In this document: positions 1 through 8,860 of the stretch, in pieces
Numbering within the stretch: the first letter of the stretch is position 1
Layout of the letters: every line of letters begins with the position of its first letter
Assembly (NCBI GenBank): GCA_016708955.1
Contig: JADJES010000001.1
Location: 1-64,000, forward strand
DNA from: Nitrosomonas sp.
GTDB taxonomy: Bacteria; Pseudomonadota; Gammaproteobacteria; Burkholderiales; Nitrosomonadaceae
Reading direction: 5' to 3'
DNA: 64,000 bases
Position numbers and translations under genes: made by a program
The notes under the pieces: generated by a model
What the model was told of the DNA's origin: nothing
What the model saw: the letters and a program-made list of their open reading frames with translations, nothing else
The model's database searches: none

Positions 1-3
1 ATT

Positions 4-423
4 ATGACGAATGATAAATTGGAAAAAGCAACGGGGGGCGGGTTTACTATTAACGGCAGTAATAATGTCATCAAAATTGAGAATGCTGCGATTGGCAACA
101 CGGGTGATGTCAATATCAATCATCTCAGTCAAGAATTGCTTACCGATTTTCGCAGATTGATTGATGCCATAAAAATCGAGATTGAAGATAATCATGAACG
201 ATCCAAAGCGTTACGCGAATTGGAATTAATGCGGGAACAAATTCCAAAAGTGTGTTCTGATAATGCCGCCGAGAAACAGGAAGCCAAAGCTGGATTAAAA
301 GAACTAGCTGAAAAATTTAAAAGTGGAGTCAGTTATACCGCTCAGGTAACCAAAGATATTTCTTCAATCAGTGACAAATTGCCCGGATTGGTTGCAAAAG
401 TGGTGGCATTTATTAGCCTGTAA
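4..423 (+). CDS. Hypothetical protein, start uncertain
   Basis: An open frame of 139 residues whose ATG lies three bases into the window, so an upstream start cannot be excluded. I do not recognise the family. The first ~40 residues are rich in Gly, Asn and Ile with alternating beta-like character (GGGFTING, then a GNTGDVNIN stretch). Residues ~45-110 are charged and probably helical (Lys/Glu rich, coiled-coil like). The last ~15 residues are hydrophobic (LPGLVAKVVAFISL) and could insert in or associate with a membrane. This beta-prefix, helical middle and hydrophobic tail is all that can be said. It is convergent with the DNA glycosylase gene that follows on the other strand. Confidence 0.6.
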   Translation: MTNDKLEKATGGGFTINGSNNVIKIENAAIGNTGDVNINHLSQELLTDFRRLIDAIKIEIEDNHERSKALRELELMREQIPKVCSDNAAEKQEAKAGLKELAEKFKSGVSYTAQVTKDISSISDKLPGLVAKVVAFISL

Positions 424-450
424 TATCCGACAGTCTATTTTCTTTGATTT

Positions 451-1146
451 TTAGTATTCCACCGGCAACGGATCCAAACTACGCCATAAATACCACGTAG
501 CCACCGAGCGCCAAGGCTGCCAAGGTTTGGCGAGTTCGAGCATGGTTTTTTTGTCGATCGGTTGCTTGTCAAGGTAGTGCAGGCTCATTGCGCGTTGCAG
601 TCCGATGTCGTCCAGCGGCAGGACATCCGGGCGCTGCAGGTGAAAAATCAGGAACATTTCCGCGGTCCAGCGCCCTATTCCTTTCACTTCGGTCAGTTGT
701 TTGATGATGGTTTCATCATCCCTATCAGTCCATGTAGTTTCATTCAAACTCCCTTCGGTAAAATGCCGCGACAAATCCTGCAGGTAGGTTATTTTTCGTG
801 CGGATAATCCGCAGGCGCGCAGCAAATCCTGTTCTGCTTCCGCGATCGTGTGCGGTGTCATGTCCGGAATGGCGCGGATTACTTTTTGCCAGACGCTTTC
901 GGCGGCTTTGACGGAAATCTGCTGCCCGACGATGGAGCGCGCCAGGGTGGTGAAAGCACAGCCCCGTGAAGTGAGCGTGGCGTCTTCAAATTGCCGGATT
1001 AACTGCTGCATGACTTTATCGCATGCAGCCAGTTCCTGTATCGCTTGTGTCCAGTATAACGGCGTCATCTCTCTGCTGAAGTGGGATTGTTGAACGCGGA
1101 GAGTGTGCGATTTTTCCGGCGGTAAAACAAGCTTGTTCAGAGTCAT
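451..1146 (-). CDS. alkA: DNA-3-methyladenine glycosylase II (AlkA-type, HhH-GPD)
   Basis: Base-excision repair glycosylase expected to remove alkylated purines from DNA. The helix-hairpin-helix is visible as LTEVKGIGRWTAEMF near residues 150-165 and is followed by LPLDDIGLQ, which carries the catalytic Asp of the HhH-GPD superfamily. RSIVGQQIS near residue 70 is the usual substrate-helix motif. The length (~231 residues) fits the short AlkA-like enzymes that lack the N-terminal Ada-like domain. The frame can be extended two codons upstream to a TTG at 1152, but the ATG at 1146 is the more natural start. No strong ribosome binding site is visible. The exact substrate range cannot be read from sequence. 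Confidence 0.88.
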   Translation of the reverse strand: MTLNKLVLPPEKSHTLRVQQSHFSREMTPLYWTQAIQELAACDKVMQQLIRQFEDATLTSRGCAFTTLARSIVGQQISVKAAESVWQKVIRAIPDMTPHTIAEAEQDLLRACGLSARKITYLQDLSRHFTEGSLNETTWTDRDDETIIKQLTEVKGIGRWTAEMFLIFHLQRPDVLPLDDIGLQRAMSLHYLDKQPIDKKTMLELAKPWQPWRSVATWYLWRSLDPLPVEY

Positions 1147-1285
1147 TCTCAAATTGTAATTAACAATTCACATTGAGTATTTCTTCTATCTCTCTTATTT
1201 ATTTGAACATTTTGTTGCTTATTGGATTGCAATCGGCTTTGTCATTAAGTCTTTGTCATATAACTATAAACTTCCCAATTCTTGC

Positions 1286-1350
1286 TTGACTATCGTCTGT
1301 TTTTTGATTAAAGTGGGGTCTGGTGGGAGAATGTGGGAGAATTTGGTGGG
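1286..1350 (+). promoter_or_regulatory. mraZ promoter with four MraZ operator boxes
   Basis: A sigma70-like promoter is readable as TTGACT (1286-1291), a 17-bp spacer and TAAAGT (1309-1314). Overlapping and following the -10 are four GTGGG boxes at 1313, 1323, 1333 and 1346. The first three are spaced exactly 10 bp apart and the fourth 13 bp on. MraZ proteins are known to bind tandem GTGGG repeats with about one helical turn spacing upstream of their own gene, so this is read as the autoregulatory operator of the dcw operon. The first box sits in the -10, consistent with repression by steric block. Confidence 0.85.
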
Positions 1351-1385
1351 CCTCGATTAATTTTCCCTTAATAAAAGGAGACAGC

Positions 1386-1832
1386 ATGTTCCGTGGCATC
1401 ACGCAGCTCAGTCTGGATGCGAAAGGTAGGCTTGCGATACCCGCAAGATACCGTGGCGAACTGATGTCTTCCTGCACAGGACACTTGATAGTCACTGTTG
1501 ATCCTTCAAAGTGTTTGTTGATTTATCCTCAGCCAGCCTGGGAACCGATAGAACAAAAACTCAATAATCTTTCCAGTTTTGAATCCAAAACCCGCAACTT
1601 GCAGAGGTTGCTGGTGGGTAATGCTTGTGATGTCGAGATGGATGCTGCCGGCCGTATTTTGGTGTCACCGCCACTGCGTCAGTTTGCCAGTTTGTCCAAA
1701 GATGTGGTTCTGGTTGGTCAAGGCGCAAAATTTGAATTGTGGGATGAAACGCAATGGAATTTACAGATAGAAAATGCACTGGCTTTCAAGGATGGCGATA
1801 TGCCGCCTGAGCTGGATGGCTTTTCTCTGTGA
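1386..1832 (+). CDS. mraZ: Transcriptional regulator MraZ
   Basis: First gene of the dcw cluster; a DNA-binding regulator of the AbrB-like swapped-hairpin fold that forms rings and controls the mra operon. Both halves of the internal duplication are visible with the DxxGR signature: DAKGRLAIPARYR near residue 13 and DAAGRILVSPPLR near residue 88. The start is set by the AAAAGGAG Shine-Dalgarno just before the ATG at 1386. The frame is open further upstream to 1323, but that would run the protein into the operator boxes. The resulting 148 residues match the family. rsmH follows after 20 bp. Confidence 0.95.
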   Translation: MFRGITQLSLDAKGRLAIPARYRGELMSSCTGHLIVTVDPSKCLLIYPQPAWEPIEQKLNNLSSFESKTRNLQRLLVGNACDVEMDAAGRILVSPPLRQFASLSKDVVLVGQGAKFELWDETQWNLQIENALAFKDGDMPPELDGFSL

Positions 1833-1852
1833 TGAAGCGGTAAATCACGCAG

Positions 1853-2797
1853 ATGCACATTGCGGTGTTGTTGCAGGAAGCGGTCGATGCATTGGCGATA
1901 AAACTGGATGGTGTCTATGTGGATGCAACGTTTGGGCGTGGCGGACATAGCCGCTTGATACTGTCACGGCTGGGTGAGCATGGCCGGTTAATCGCCTTGG
2001 ATCGAGATCCTACGGCAGTTAAATCAGGTGAGGCGATTGCCGACAAGCGATTTTCCATCCGGCACAGTAGTTTTTCCGGGATGCGGCGGATATTGCAGGA
2101 AATGGGCATTACAAAGATTGATGGGGTGTTGTTGGATTTGGGGGTGTCCTCACCGCAATTGGAAGAAATTTCGCGCGGATTCAGTTTTCGTTCTGCAGGT
2201 CCGCTCGATATGCGTATGGATACAAGTAGCGGGCAGACTGCGGCAGAGTGGCTGGCAACGGTTACCGAAAATCAACTGGAATGGGTGATAAAAGAATATG
2301 GCGAAGAACGGTTTGCTAGGCAGATTGCAAGAGCGATTATTGTGGCAAGAGCGCGGCAGCCTATTGTTACCACATTACAACTTGCCGAGATTATCGCAGC
2401 GGTCGTTCGCACGCGCCAGCGTCAGCGGGAAAATATGCGGCATCCGGCGACGCGTACTTTTCAGGCGATACGGATTTATCTCAATCAGGAGCTTGAGGAG
2501 CTGTCGCTAGTTTTGCCGCAATGTATTGAATTGTTGAATCCAGGGGGAAGGTTGGTGGTGATCAGTTTTCATTCTTTGGAAGATCGCATGGTCAAGCAAT
2601 TTATGCGGACAGGAGCAAGTACGGACGAGCTTCCGCGTGGCGTGCCGTTGCGGGAGAAGGAGCTGCAACGGTTCAGCAAACAGACGTTGCGCATAATTGG
2701 CAAAGCAATTCATCCGGGCGAGCTGGAAGTGGCAGAGAATGTGCGAGCAAGGAGTGCGGTGATGCGAGTGGCCGAAAGAATGAAATTAAACGGGTAA
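1853..2797 (+). CDS. rsmH: 16S rRNA (cytosine-1402-N4)-methyltransferase RsmH
   Basis: SAM-dependent methyltransferase (older name MraW) that modifies C1402 in the decoding centre of 16S rRNA. The SAM-binding stretch VDATFGRGGHSR is near residues 23-34, with LLDLGVSSPQL near residue 99 and the C-terminal VVISFHSLEDR signature. The length of 314 residues is normal. The gene lies 20 bp after mraZ and 4 bp before ftsL, in the canonical dcw order. Confidence 0.96.
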   Translation: MHIAVLLQEAVDALAIKLDGVYVDATFGRGGHSRLILSRLGEHGRLIALDRDPTAVKSGEAIADKRFSIRHSSFSGMRRILQEMGITKIDGVLLDLGVSSPQLEEISRGFSFRSAGPLDMRMDTSSGQTAAEWLATVTENQLEWVIKEYGEERFARQIARAIIVARARQPIVTTLQLAEIIAAVVRTRQRQRENMRHPATRTFQAIRIYLNQELEELSLVLPQCIELLNPGGRLVVISFHSLEDRMVKQFMRTGASTDELPRGVPLREKELQRFSKQTLRIIGKAIHPGELEVAENVRARSAVMRVAERMKLNG

Positions 2798-2801
2798 TCG
2801 G

Positions 2802-3104
2802 ATGTTCAAATTGAACATTTTCTTTATTTTTGTGGTGATTGCTTGCGCACTGGGCATAGTGACCTCGCAGCATACAGCCCGCAAGCTTTTTATGGCACTG
2901 GAGAACGAAAAAGGGATAGAGCGGAAACTGGAAGTGGAATGGGGAAGATTGCAACTGGAGCAAAGCACATTGATTATGCACGGACGCATCGAGCAGATTG
3001 CGAAAGAAAATCTGAATATGACGGCACCTGCTGCATCCAGTATACAAATTGTTTCGATCAGTAATGTAGAGGATCGATTAAATCCGGAAGGCATTGAACC
3101 GTGA
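2802..3104 (+). CDS. ftsL: Cell division protein FtsL
   Basis: Small bitopic divisome protein of 100 residues. A short cytoplasmic start is followed by one membrane helix (residues ~5-22, IFFIFVVIACALGIV) and then a periplasmic segment predicted to be coiled coil (ALENEKGIERKLEVEWGRLQLEQ). In the family this coiled coil pairs with FtsB and recruits FtsW/FtsI. Sequence conservation of FtsL is low, so the call leans on topology plus position between rsmH and ftsI. Its stop overlaps the GTG start of ftsI. Confidence 0.92.
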   Translation: MFKLNIFFIFVVIACALGIVTSQHTARKLFMALENEKGIERKLEVEWGRLQLEQSTLIMHGRIEQIAKENLNMTAPAASSIQIVSISNVEDRLNPEGIEP

Positions 3105-4831
3105 TAAAAATAAAACCCGAGATACCGCAAATCAAATTATCGGCATGGCGTTCATTTCTACTGCTCAGTTTACTGGTGCTGGGTTTAGTCAGTTTGGCAG
3201 GACGTGCGGCCTACTTGCAGGGAATGCACAATGATTTTTTGCAACAGAAGGGAGAATTACGCTATAGCCGGGTTGTAGAAATGAATGCAGACCGGGGAAT
3301 GATTACAGACCGGAATGGGCAAATCCTGGCGATCAGCTCACCGATCGCATCGGTATATGCCGATCCGAAAGTGGTAAAGATTACCCCCGAGCAGCTCAAA
3401 CAGTTATCTGGCTTACTTGAAACCAGTATGGCCGAAATAGATCTCCGGATTAAAAGAGAGAACAGCCGATTTGTTTATCTAAAACGGCAAGTGGTTCCGG
3501 ATACCGCCGAGAAGATCATGAAGTTAAAGATTCCGGGTATTTTTTTAACCAGTGAATCCAAGCGATACTATCCGGAAAGTGAGTTTGCCGCGCATGTCCT
3601 GGGTTTTACTGATATTAACGATGAAGGTCAAGAAGGTGTCGAACGCGGTTGGCAGGAATCACTCGCCGGTGCATTGGGCAGCCGTCGTGTTATCAAGGAT
3701 AACAAAGGGCGAATCATTGAAGATATTGAAAATATCCGCCCGCCCAAACCGGGTCAGGATCTGGTTTTGTCAATCGATAGAAGAATTCAGTATCGTGCGC
3801 ATGTCGAATTAAAAGATGCTGTAAAAATCAACAAAGCCAAGGCTGGCAGCGTTGTTGTGCTGGATGCGCAGACGGGAGAAATTCTGGCGTTGACCAATTT
3901 GCCGGCTTATAACCCAAACAGAAGATCAACGATCAATAATGAAAGAATTCGCAATCGTGCATTGATTGATACTTTCGAGCCTGGGTCTACGCTAAAGCCA
4001 TTTACTGTCGCAATTGCTATGGAAGTGGGAAAAGTGAATGCGGATACGGTCATGCAGACATCCCCGGGAACGCTGCAAGTAGGCAGAAAAACCATACGGG
4101 ATGTCAGTAATAAGGGGGAATTGACAGTTGCCCAGGTAATCCAGCAGTCAAGTAATGTCGGGACGGCAAAAATAGCGTTGTCACTTGAGTCGCAAACGAT
4201 GTGGGAGATGTTTAATCGCTCAGGGTTTGGCATGCTGACGAACTCGGGTTTTCCCGGAGAGGCCAGCGGAATACTGCGGCCATATAATAAATGGCGCACT
4301 ATTGAACAGGCCACTATGTCATATGGGCATGGTATTTCAACCAGTCTGATGCAATTAGCCCGCGCCTATACAATCTTTGCCAGCGGCGGCGAATTAAAAC
4401 CAATCTCTTTGTTGAAGCAGACTATGCCCGTCATGGGGCAGCGCGTGATTTCACGACATACTGCTTTGGCGATGAGCCGTATGCTGGAGATGGCAACCAA
4501 GCCCGGTGGCACGGCGCCATTGGCGCAAATTAGTGGCTATCGCGTCGCCGGTAAAACGGGAACGGCACATAAACTGATCGATGGTCAGTACGCCAATAAA
4601 CGCTATATTTCAACTTTTGTGGGCTATGCGCCTGCATCAAATCCCCGCCTGATTATTGCGGTGATGATCGATGAGCCCTCCGCAGGAAAATACTTTGGGG
4701 GCGCTGTGGCTGCGCCGGTCTTCAACAAGGTAATGTCCGGCGCTTTGCGCATCCTGAATATTCCGCCCGATGCGCCGGCCAATAATGTAATTACCTTTAC
4801 GGCAACACCCGAGATGGATGAAGAAGGATGA
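3101..4831 (+). CDS. ftsI: Peptidoglycan D,D-transpeptidase FtsI (PBP3)
   Basis: Septal class B penicillin-binding protein that cross-links peptidoglycan at the division site. One N-terminal membrane helix (residues ~17-37) precedes the PBP dimerisation domain and the transpeptidase domain. The three active-site motifs are present: STLK (in EPGSTLKPFT, catalytic Ser), SSN (QQSSNVG) and KTGT (VAGKTGTAHK). The 576 residues are typical. The GTG start overlaps the ftsL stop, and the stop overlaps the ATG of murE (ATGA), indicating translational coupling. It partners with FtsW, encoded downstream. Confidence 0.97.
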   Translation: MIKIKPEIPQIKLSAWRSFLLLSLLVLGLVSLAGRAAYLQGMHNDFLQQKGELRYSRVVEMNADRGMITDRNGQILAISSPIASVYADPKVVKITPEQLKQLSGLLETSMAEIDLRIKRENSRFVYLKRQVVPDTAEKIMKLKIPGIFLTSESKRYYPESEFAAHVLGFTDINDEGQEGVERGWQESLAGALGSRRVIKDNKGRIIEDIENIRPPKPGQDLVLSIDRRIQYRAHVELKDAVKINKAKAGSVVVLDAQTGEILALTNLPAYNPNRRSTINNERIRNRALIDTFEPGSTLKPFTVAIAMEVGKVNADTVMQTSPGTLQVGRKTIRDVSNKGELTVAQVIQQSSNVGTAKIALSLESQTMWEMFNRSGFGMLTNSGFPGEASGILRPYNKWRTIEQATMSYGHGISTSLMQLARAYTIFASGGELKPISLLKQTMPVMGQRVISRHTALAMSRMLEMATKPGGTAPLAQISGYRVAGKTGTAHKLIDGQYANKRYISTFVGYAPASNPRLIIAVMIDEPSAGKYFGGAVAAPVFNKVMSGALRILNIPPDAPANNVITFTATPEMDEEG

Positions 4832-6378
4832 GTTTGATGACCGTCAAAAAGAAAGCATCAAAAATATTTGATAATCATCTTCTGGATGAGATCGGGGTTC
4901 CTATTGAGAATCTCGTCACGGATAGCCGCCTGGTAAAACGCGGTGATACGTTTCTAGCCTACGCGGGTGAAGTGACTGACGGGCGTAAATTTATCCCGCA
5001 GGCAATCGCAGCCGGTGCCAATGCCGTTCTCTGGGATCCGCAAAATTTTTCATGGAATCCGGAATGGCATATCCCCGCGTTGGCGATCACTGAATTGCGA
5101 GCAAAAGCAGGACTGATAGCCAGTAGTGTTTATGGTAATCCCTCACAAAAACTATGGGTGGTCGGGTTTACTGGAACCAACGGGAAAACATCCTGCAGTC
5201 ATTGGTATGCGCAAGCCATGACAAGCTTAGGCAAGAAAACGGCCGTACTGGGAACATTGGGAAATGGTTTTGGTAGCAAATTAGAGGCGAGTGAAAATAC
5301 AACGTCTGAAGCCACGGTGTTGCAACGCTCGCTGGCAAGATTTCTCGAACAGGGTGCACAGAGTGTAGCAATGGAAGTATCTTCGCATGGCTTGGTGCAA
5401 GGGAGACTCAACGGAACAACGTTCTCTATTGCCGTGCTTACCAATTTATCGCGTGATCACCTGGATTATCACCAGGATATGGATACTTATGCAATCGCCA
5501 AGGCGCGTTTGTTTTTTTGGCCGGAATTAAAGTATGCGGTCATTAATATGGATGATGTACTGGGTGTTGAGTTATCGCGCCAGCTCGCAAATAAGCCTGT
5601 CAGAACAATAGGCTATGGATTCCATTCTCCAGAAGAACGGTATTCTAATCAATTCAAAATGGTCTATGGTTCAAATCTCAAAGTGGATATCGAAGGTATG
5701 GAGTTTGATATTGAATTTGAGGATAATCACGAACATTTGAGAATTGGTTTGCTGGGTAAATTCAATGCATCAAACTTGCTGGCTGTCGTTGCAACTTTGT
5801 TGGCAAGTGGAATTCGTTTGCCGGATGCAGTCCGGTCACTTCAGAGTGTACAACCCATTCCGGGCCGGATGGAAAAATACGAAGGGGTTGGTCAACCTAC
5901 TATTATCGTGGATTATGCACATACGCCGGATGCATTGGAGAAAGTGCTGTGCACATTGCGTGAGCTTTCACGCACCGCCAGTCAAAAGAAAGGAACAGCC
6001 GGACACAATGCACGTTTGATTTGTGTTGTGGGCTGCGGCGGTGATCGCGACAAAGGCAAGCGCGTGATGGTCGGTGAAGTGGCTACACGCCTAGCGGATG
6101 AGGTCATTTTTACCAGCGACAATCCGCGTACGGAAAATCCCTTGGGCATTATTCAAGATATTGTTGCTGGCGCAGGCACAAAGAACTATCAGATAGAGGT
6201 TGACCGGGCGTTAGCAATTTATCAGGCCATCGATAATGCCCAACCCGGCGATATTGTTCTGATTGCAGGTAAAGGCCATGAAAAATTTCAGGAAATAAAA
6301 GGACAGAAAATTCCTTTTAATGATGCTGAGGTTGTGCAACAAGTGCTGAAGGATTTGGCGATGAAAGTGCGAGTGTGA
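4828..6378 (+). CDS. murE: UDP-MurNAc-L-Ala-D-Glu:meso-diaminopimelate ligase MurE
   Basis: Cytoplasmic ATP-dependent ligase adding the third residue of the peptidoglycan stem peptide. The ATP-binding loop is GFTGTNGKTSCSHW near residue 115. The DNPR motif (TSDNPRTENP), which in the family recognises meso-diaminopimelate, is present, so the substrate is inferred to be DAP rather than lysine. The length of 516 residues is normal. The start overlaps ftsI by 4 bp. The stop lies two bases before the ATG used for murF. Confidence 0.97.
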   Translation: MSLMTVKKKASKIFDNHLLDEIGVPIENLVTDSRLVKRGDTFLAYAGEVTDGRKFIPQAIAAGANAVLWDPQNFSWNPEWHIPALAITELRAKAGLIASSVYGNPSQKLWVVGFTGTNGKTSCSHWYAQAMTSLGKKTAVLGTLGNGFGSKLEASENTTSEATVLQRSLARFLEQGAQSVAMEVSSHGLVQGRLNGTTFSIAVLTNLSRDHLDYHQDMDTYAIAKARLFFWPELKYAVINMDDVLGVELSRQLANKPVRTIGYGFHSPEERYSNQFKMVYGSNLKVDIEGMEFDIEFEDNHEHLRIGLLGKFNASNLLAVVATLLASGIRLPDAVRSLQSVQPIPGRMEKYEGVGQPTIIVDYAHTPDALEKVLCTLRELSRTASQKKGTAGHNARLICVVGCGGDRDKGKRVMVGEVATRLADEVIFTSDNPRTENPLGIIQDIVAGAGTKNYQIEVDRALAIYQAIDNAQPGDIVLIAGKGHEKFQEIKGQKIPFNDAEVVQQVLKDLAMKVRV

Positions 6379-6380
6379 TC

Positions 6381-7784
6381 ATGATGACGGTTAAGGAAGC
6401 CGCTGAAGTATTGCACGCCGACTGGCGCGGAAAGGATGTGCTATTTACCGGCGTAAGCACAGATAGCCGCACGCTTAGGGAGGGTGACTTGTTCGTCGCT
6501 TTAACCGGGGAAAGATTTGATGGCAGCAAATTTGTTAGCAGCGCTGAGGAGAAAGGCGCCGTTGCCGCGATGATCCAACAAGCGATTGACGGCAATGATC
6601 TGCCCGCCGGATTACCCCTGATTCGCGTCAGAGATACGAGATTGGGATTGGGGCAATTGGCGGCGCACTGGAGAAGCCGTTTTGCGCTACCGGTGATTGG
6701 AGTCACGGGCAGTAACGGCAAGACTACAGTCAAGGAAATGATTGCAGCGATACTACGTCAGACGGCAGCAACCGGCAAAGCGGAAATCAATGAGCAGACA
6801 GACTATGTATTGGCAACCGAAGGTAATCTCAATAACGACATCGGTGTGCCACAAATGTTATTGCGATTGCGGCAGCAACATCGCTATGCGGTGATTGAAA
6901 TGGGCATGAATCATGTTGGGGAAATTGCCTATTTGTCACGGTTAGTAAAGCCCAGTATTGCACTGATTACCAATGCAGGTGCTGCGCATATTGAAGGATT
7001 AGGTTCTGTTGAAGCGGTAGCACGCGCCAAAGCTGAAATCTTTGCAGGACTCGATCAGCAAGGAACGGCTGTTATTAATGCAGATGATAAGTATGCGCCA
7101 TTGTGGCGTGAATGTGCCGGTACACGTAAAATACTCGATTTCGGTTTGCGGGAGAAAGCACAGGTAAGCGCCGAATATCAAGTTGATTTGCTGGTCAATA
7201 AAATCCGATTGAAATTGCCGGATGGCGTCGTCGAATTGAAGTTACAGGCGCCGGGCAAGCATAATGTCTATAACGCCCTGGCAGCCGCAGCAGCAGCAGC
7301 AGCATTGGGCATCAGTAAAGAAATGATCGCATCAGGATTAGAACGATTCCGGAGTGTGCAGGGGCGGATGCAAAAAAAGCTAGGTCTGCATCATGCGCTA
7401 TTAATCGATGATACGTACAACGCGAATCCGGAGTCGGTGCGTGCTGCCCTGGCTGTCCTGGCAGCAACCGGGGGTAAAAAAATACTGGTGCTAGGCGATA
7501 TGGGAGAATTGGGCAAATCAGCCATTGATTTACATCGTACGATTGGAAGAGATGCGCGCAATGCAGGGCTTGATCAATTGCTGACTTTGGGTGAACTCAG
7601 CGCTTATGCAACAGAAGAATTTGGTAAAGGTGCGCAACATTTTAACACCATCGACGAATTGCTCGATGCGACCGAAAGTTTGCTTGCTGATGATGTCACT
7701 CTGCTGGTGAAAGGGTCGCGCTTTATGCATATGGAACGAGTGGTCCGGCAACTGGAACAGCCAAAGAGGTTTCCATGCTGCTGA
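6381..7784 (+). CDS. murF: UDP-MurNAc-tripeptide:D-alanyl-D-alanine ligase MurF
   Basis: Adds D-Ala-D-Ala to complete the UDP-MurNAc-pentapeptide. The Mur ligase ATP loop GVTGSNGKTTVKEM lies near residue 110, and VEMGMNHVGEI-like and DDTYNANPES segments typical of MurF are visible. The frame opens at a GTG (6375) inside murE, but the ATG at 6381 is the likelier start; a second ATG follows directly. A run of alanines is encoded near 7285-7310 by a GCA-repeat tract. The 3' end overlaps mraY by 10 bp. Confidence 0.96.
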   Translation: MMTVKEAAEVLHADWRGKDVLFTGVSTDSRTLREGDLFVALTGERFDGSKFVSSAEEKGAVAAMIQQAIDGNDLPAGLPLIRVRDTRLGLGQLAAHWRSRFALPVIGVTGSNGKTTVKEMIAAILRQTAATGKAEINEQTDYVLATEGNLNNDIGVPQMLLRLRQQHRYAVIEMGMNHVGEIAYLSRLVKPSIALITNAGAAHIEGLGSVEAVARAKAEIFAGLDQQGTAVINADDKYAPLWRECAGTRKILDFGLREKAQVSAEYQVDLLVNKIRLKLPDGVVELKLQAPGKHNVYNALAAAAAAAALGISKEMIASGLERFRSVQGRMQKKLGLHHALLIDDTYNANPESVRAALAVLAATGGKKILVLGDMGELGKSAIDLHRTIGRDARNAGLDQLLTLGELSAYATEEFGKGAQHFNTIDELLDATESLLADDVTLLVKGSRFMHMERVVRQLEQPKRFPCC

Positions 7785-8860
7785 CGCTTTCCCAATGGCT
7801 GGCACAGGATATCCGAGCTTTTAATGTATTTAGCTATATTACATTGCGCACTATGCTGGCTACACTGACTGCATTGGTTATTTCTTTCATTATTGGCCCG
7901 ATGATGATTCGCAAGCTGACCGCCTACAAAATTGGCCAATCCGTGCGTGATGATGGTCCACAATCGCATCTTGTGAAAATGGGTACACCAACGATGGGCG
8001 GAGCCTTGATATTAATGTCCATTGTACTCACCACCTTGTTGTGGGCTGATTTAAGCAATCAATACATCTGGGTCGTATTGCTGACTACTCTGGGATTTGG
8101 TGCAATTGGTTGGGTAGACGACTATCGAAAAGTAGTCCATCGCAACCCAAAGGGGCTCTCTGCAGGCGTCAAATTCTTTTGGCAATCGCTGATTGCCATT
8201 ATCGTTGCACTATATCTGGTTTCGATTGCAGAAATGCCAGCACAAACAGACATGATCGTACCATTCTTCAAGGAAGTGGCGATTCCGTTGGGTGTAACGG
8301 GTTTTGTCATACTGACTTATTTTGTCATTGTCGGCACTAGCAACGCAGTGAATCTTACCGATGGGTTGGATGGTTTAGCGATTATGCCGACTGTCATGAT
8401 CAGCAGCGCACTGGCTGTTTTTGCCTATGTGGCAGGACATGTCGTATTTGCAAAGTATCTGGGAATTCCCTATATCCCGAATGCGGGAGAATTATCCGTA
8501 TTTTGTGGTGCCATGGCAGGTGCTGGGCTTGCCTTTCTGTGGTTTAACGCTTATCCCGCTGAAGTATTTATGGGTGATGTCGGTGCACTGGCTTTGGGAG
8601 CCGCATTAGGAATCGTCACCGTGATAGTCCGCCAGGAGATTGTGTTGGTAATTATGGGCGGTGTTTTTGTGGTAGAAGCGCTGTCTGTGATGTTGCAGGT
8701 CGCATCATTCAAATTACTGGGCAAACGCGTTTTTCGCATGGCGCCACTGCATCATCATTTTGAATTAAAAGGCTGGAAAGAAAACCAGGTGGTAGTTAGA
8801 TTCTGGATTATTACCATCATCCTGGTGTTAATTGGATTATCAACATTAAAATTAAGATGA
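7775..8860 (+). CDS. mraY: Phospho-N-acetylmuramoyl-pentapeptide transferase MraY
   Basis: Integral membrane enzyme that transfers phospho-MurNAc-pentapeptide to undecaprenyl phosphate, making lipid I. About ten membrane helices are evident over 361 residues. The signature motifs are present: VDDYRK near residue 114, NLTDGLDGLA near residue 193 and the histidine-rich APLHHHFELKGW near the C-terminus. It overlaps murF at the start and murD at the end (ATGA), consistent with one transcript. Confidence 0.97.
   Translation: MLLTLSQWLAQDIRAFNVFSYITLRTMLATLTALVISFIIGPMMIRKLTAYKIGQSVRDDGPQSHLVKMGTPTMGGALILMSIVLTTLLWADLSNQYIWVVLLTTLGFGAIGWVDDYRKVVHRNPKGLSAGVKFFWQSLIAIIVALYLVSIAEMPAQTDMIVPFFKEVAIPLGVTGFVILTYFVIVGTSNAVNLTDGLDGLAIMPTVMISSALAVFAYVAGHVVFAKYLGIPYIPNAGELSVFCGAMAGAGLAFLWFNAYPAEVFMGDVGALALGAALGIVTVIVRQEIVLVIMGGVFVVEALSVMLQVASFKLLGKRVFRMAPLHHHFELKGWKENQVVVRFWIITIILVLIGLSTLKLR

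Noticed and set aside
7285..7310. GCA-repeat tract in murF as a variable microsatellite
   Set aside because: Short, in frame and coding for an alanine run that MurF proteins tolerate; nothing suggests phase variation.
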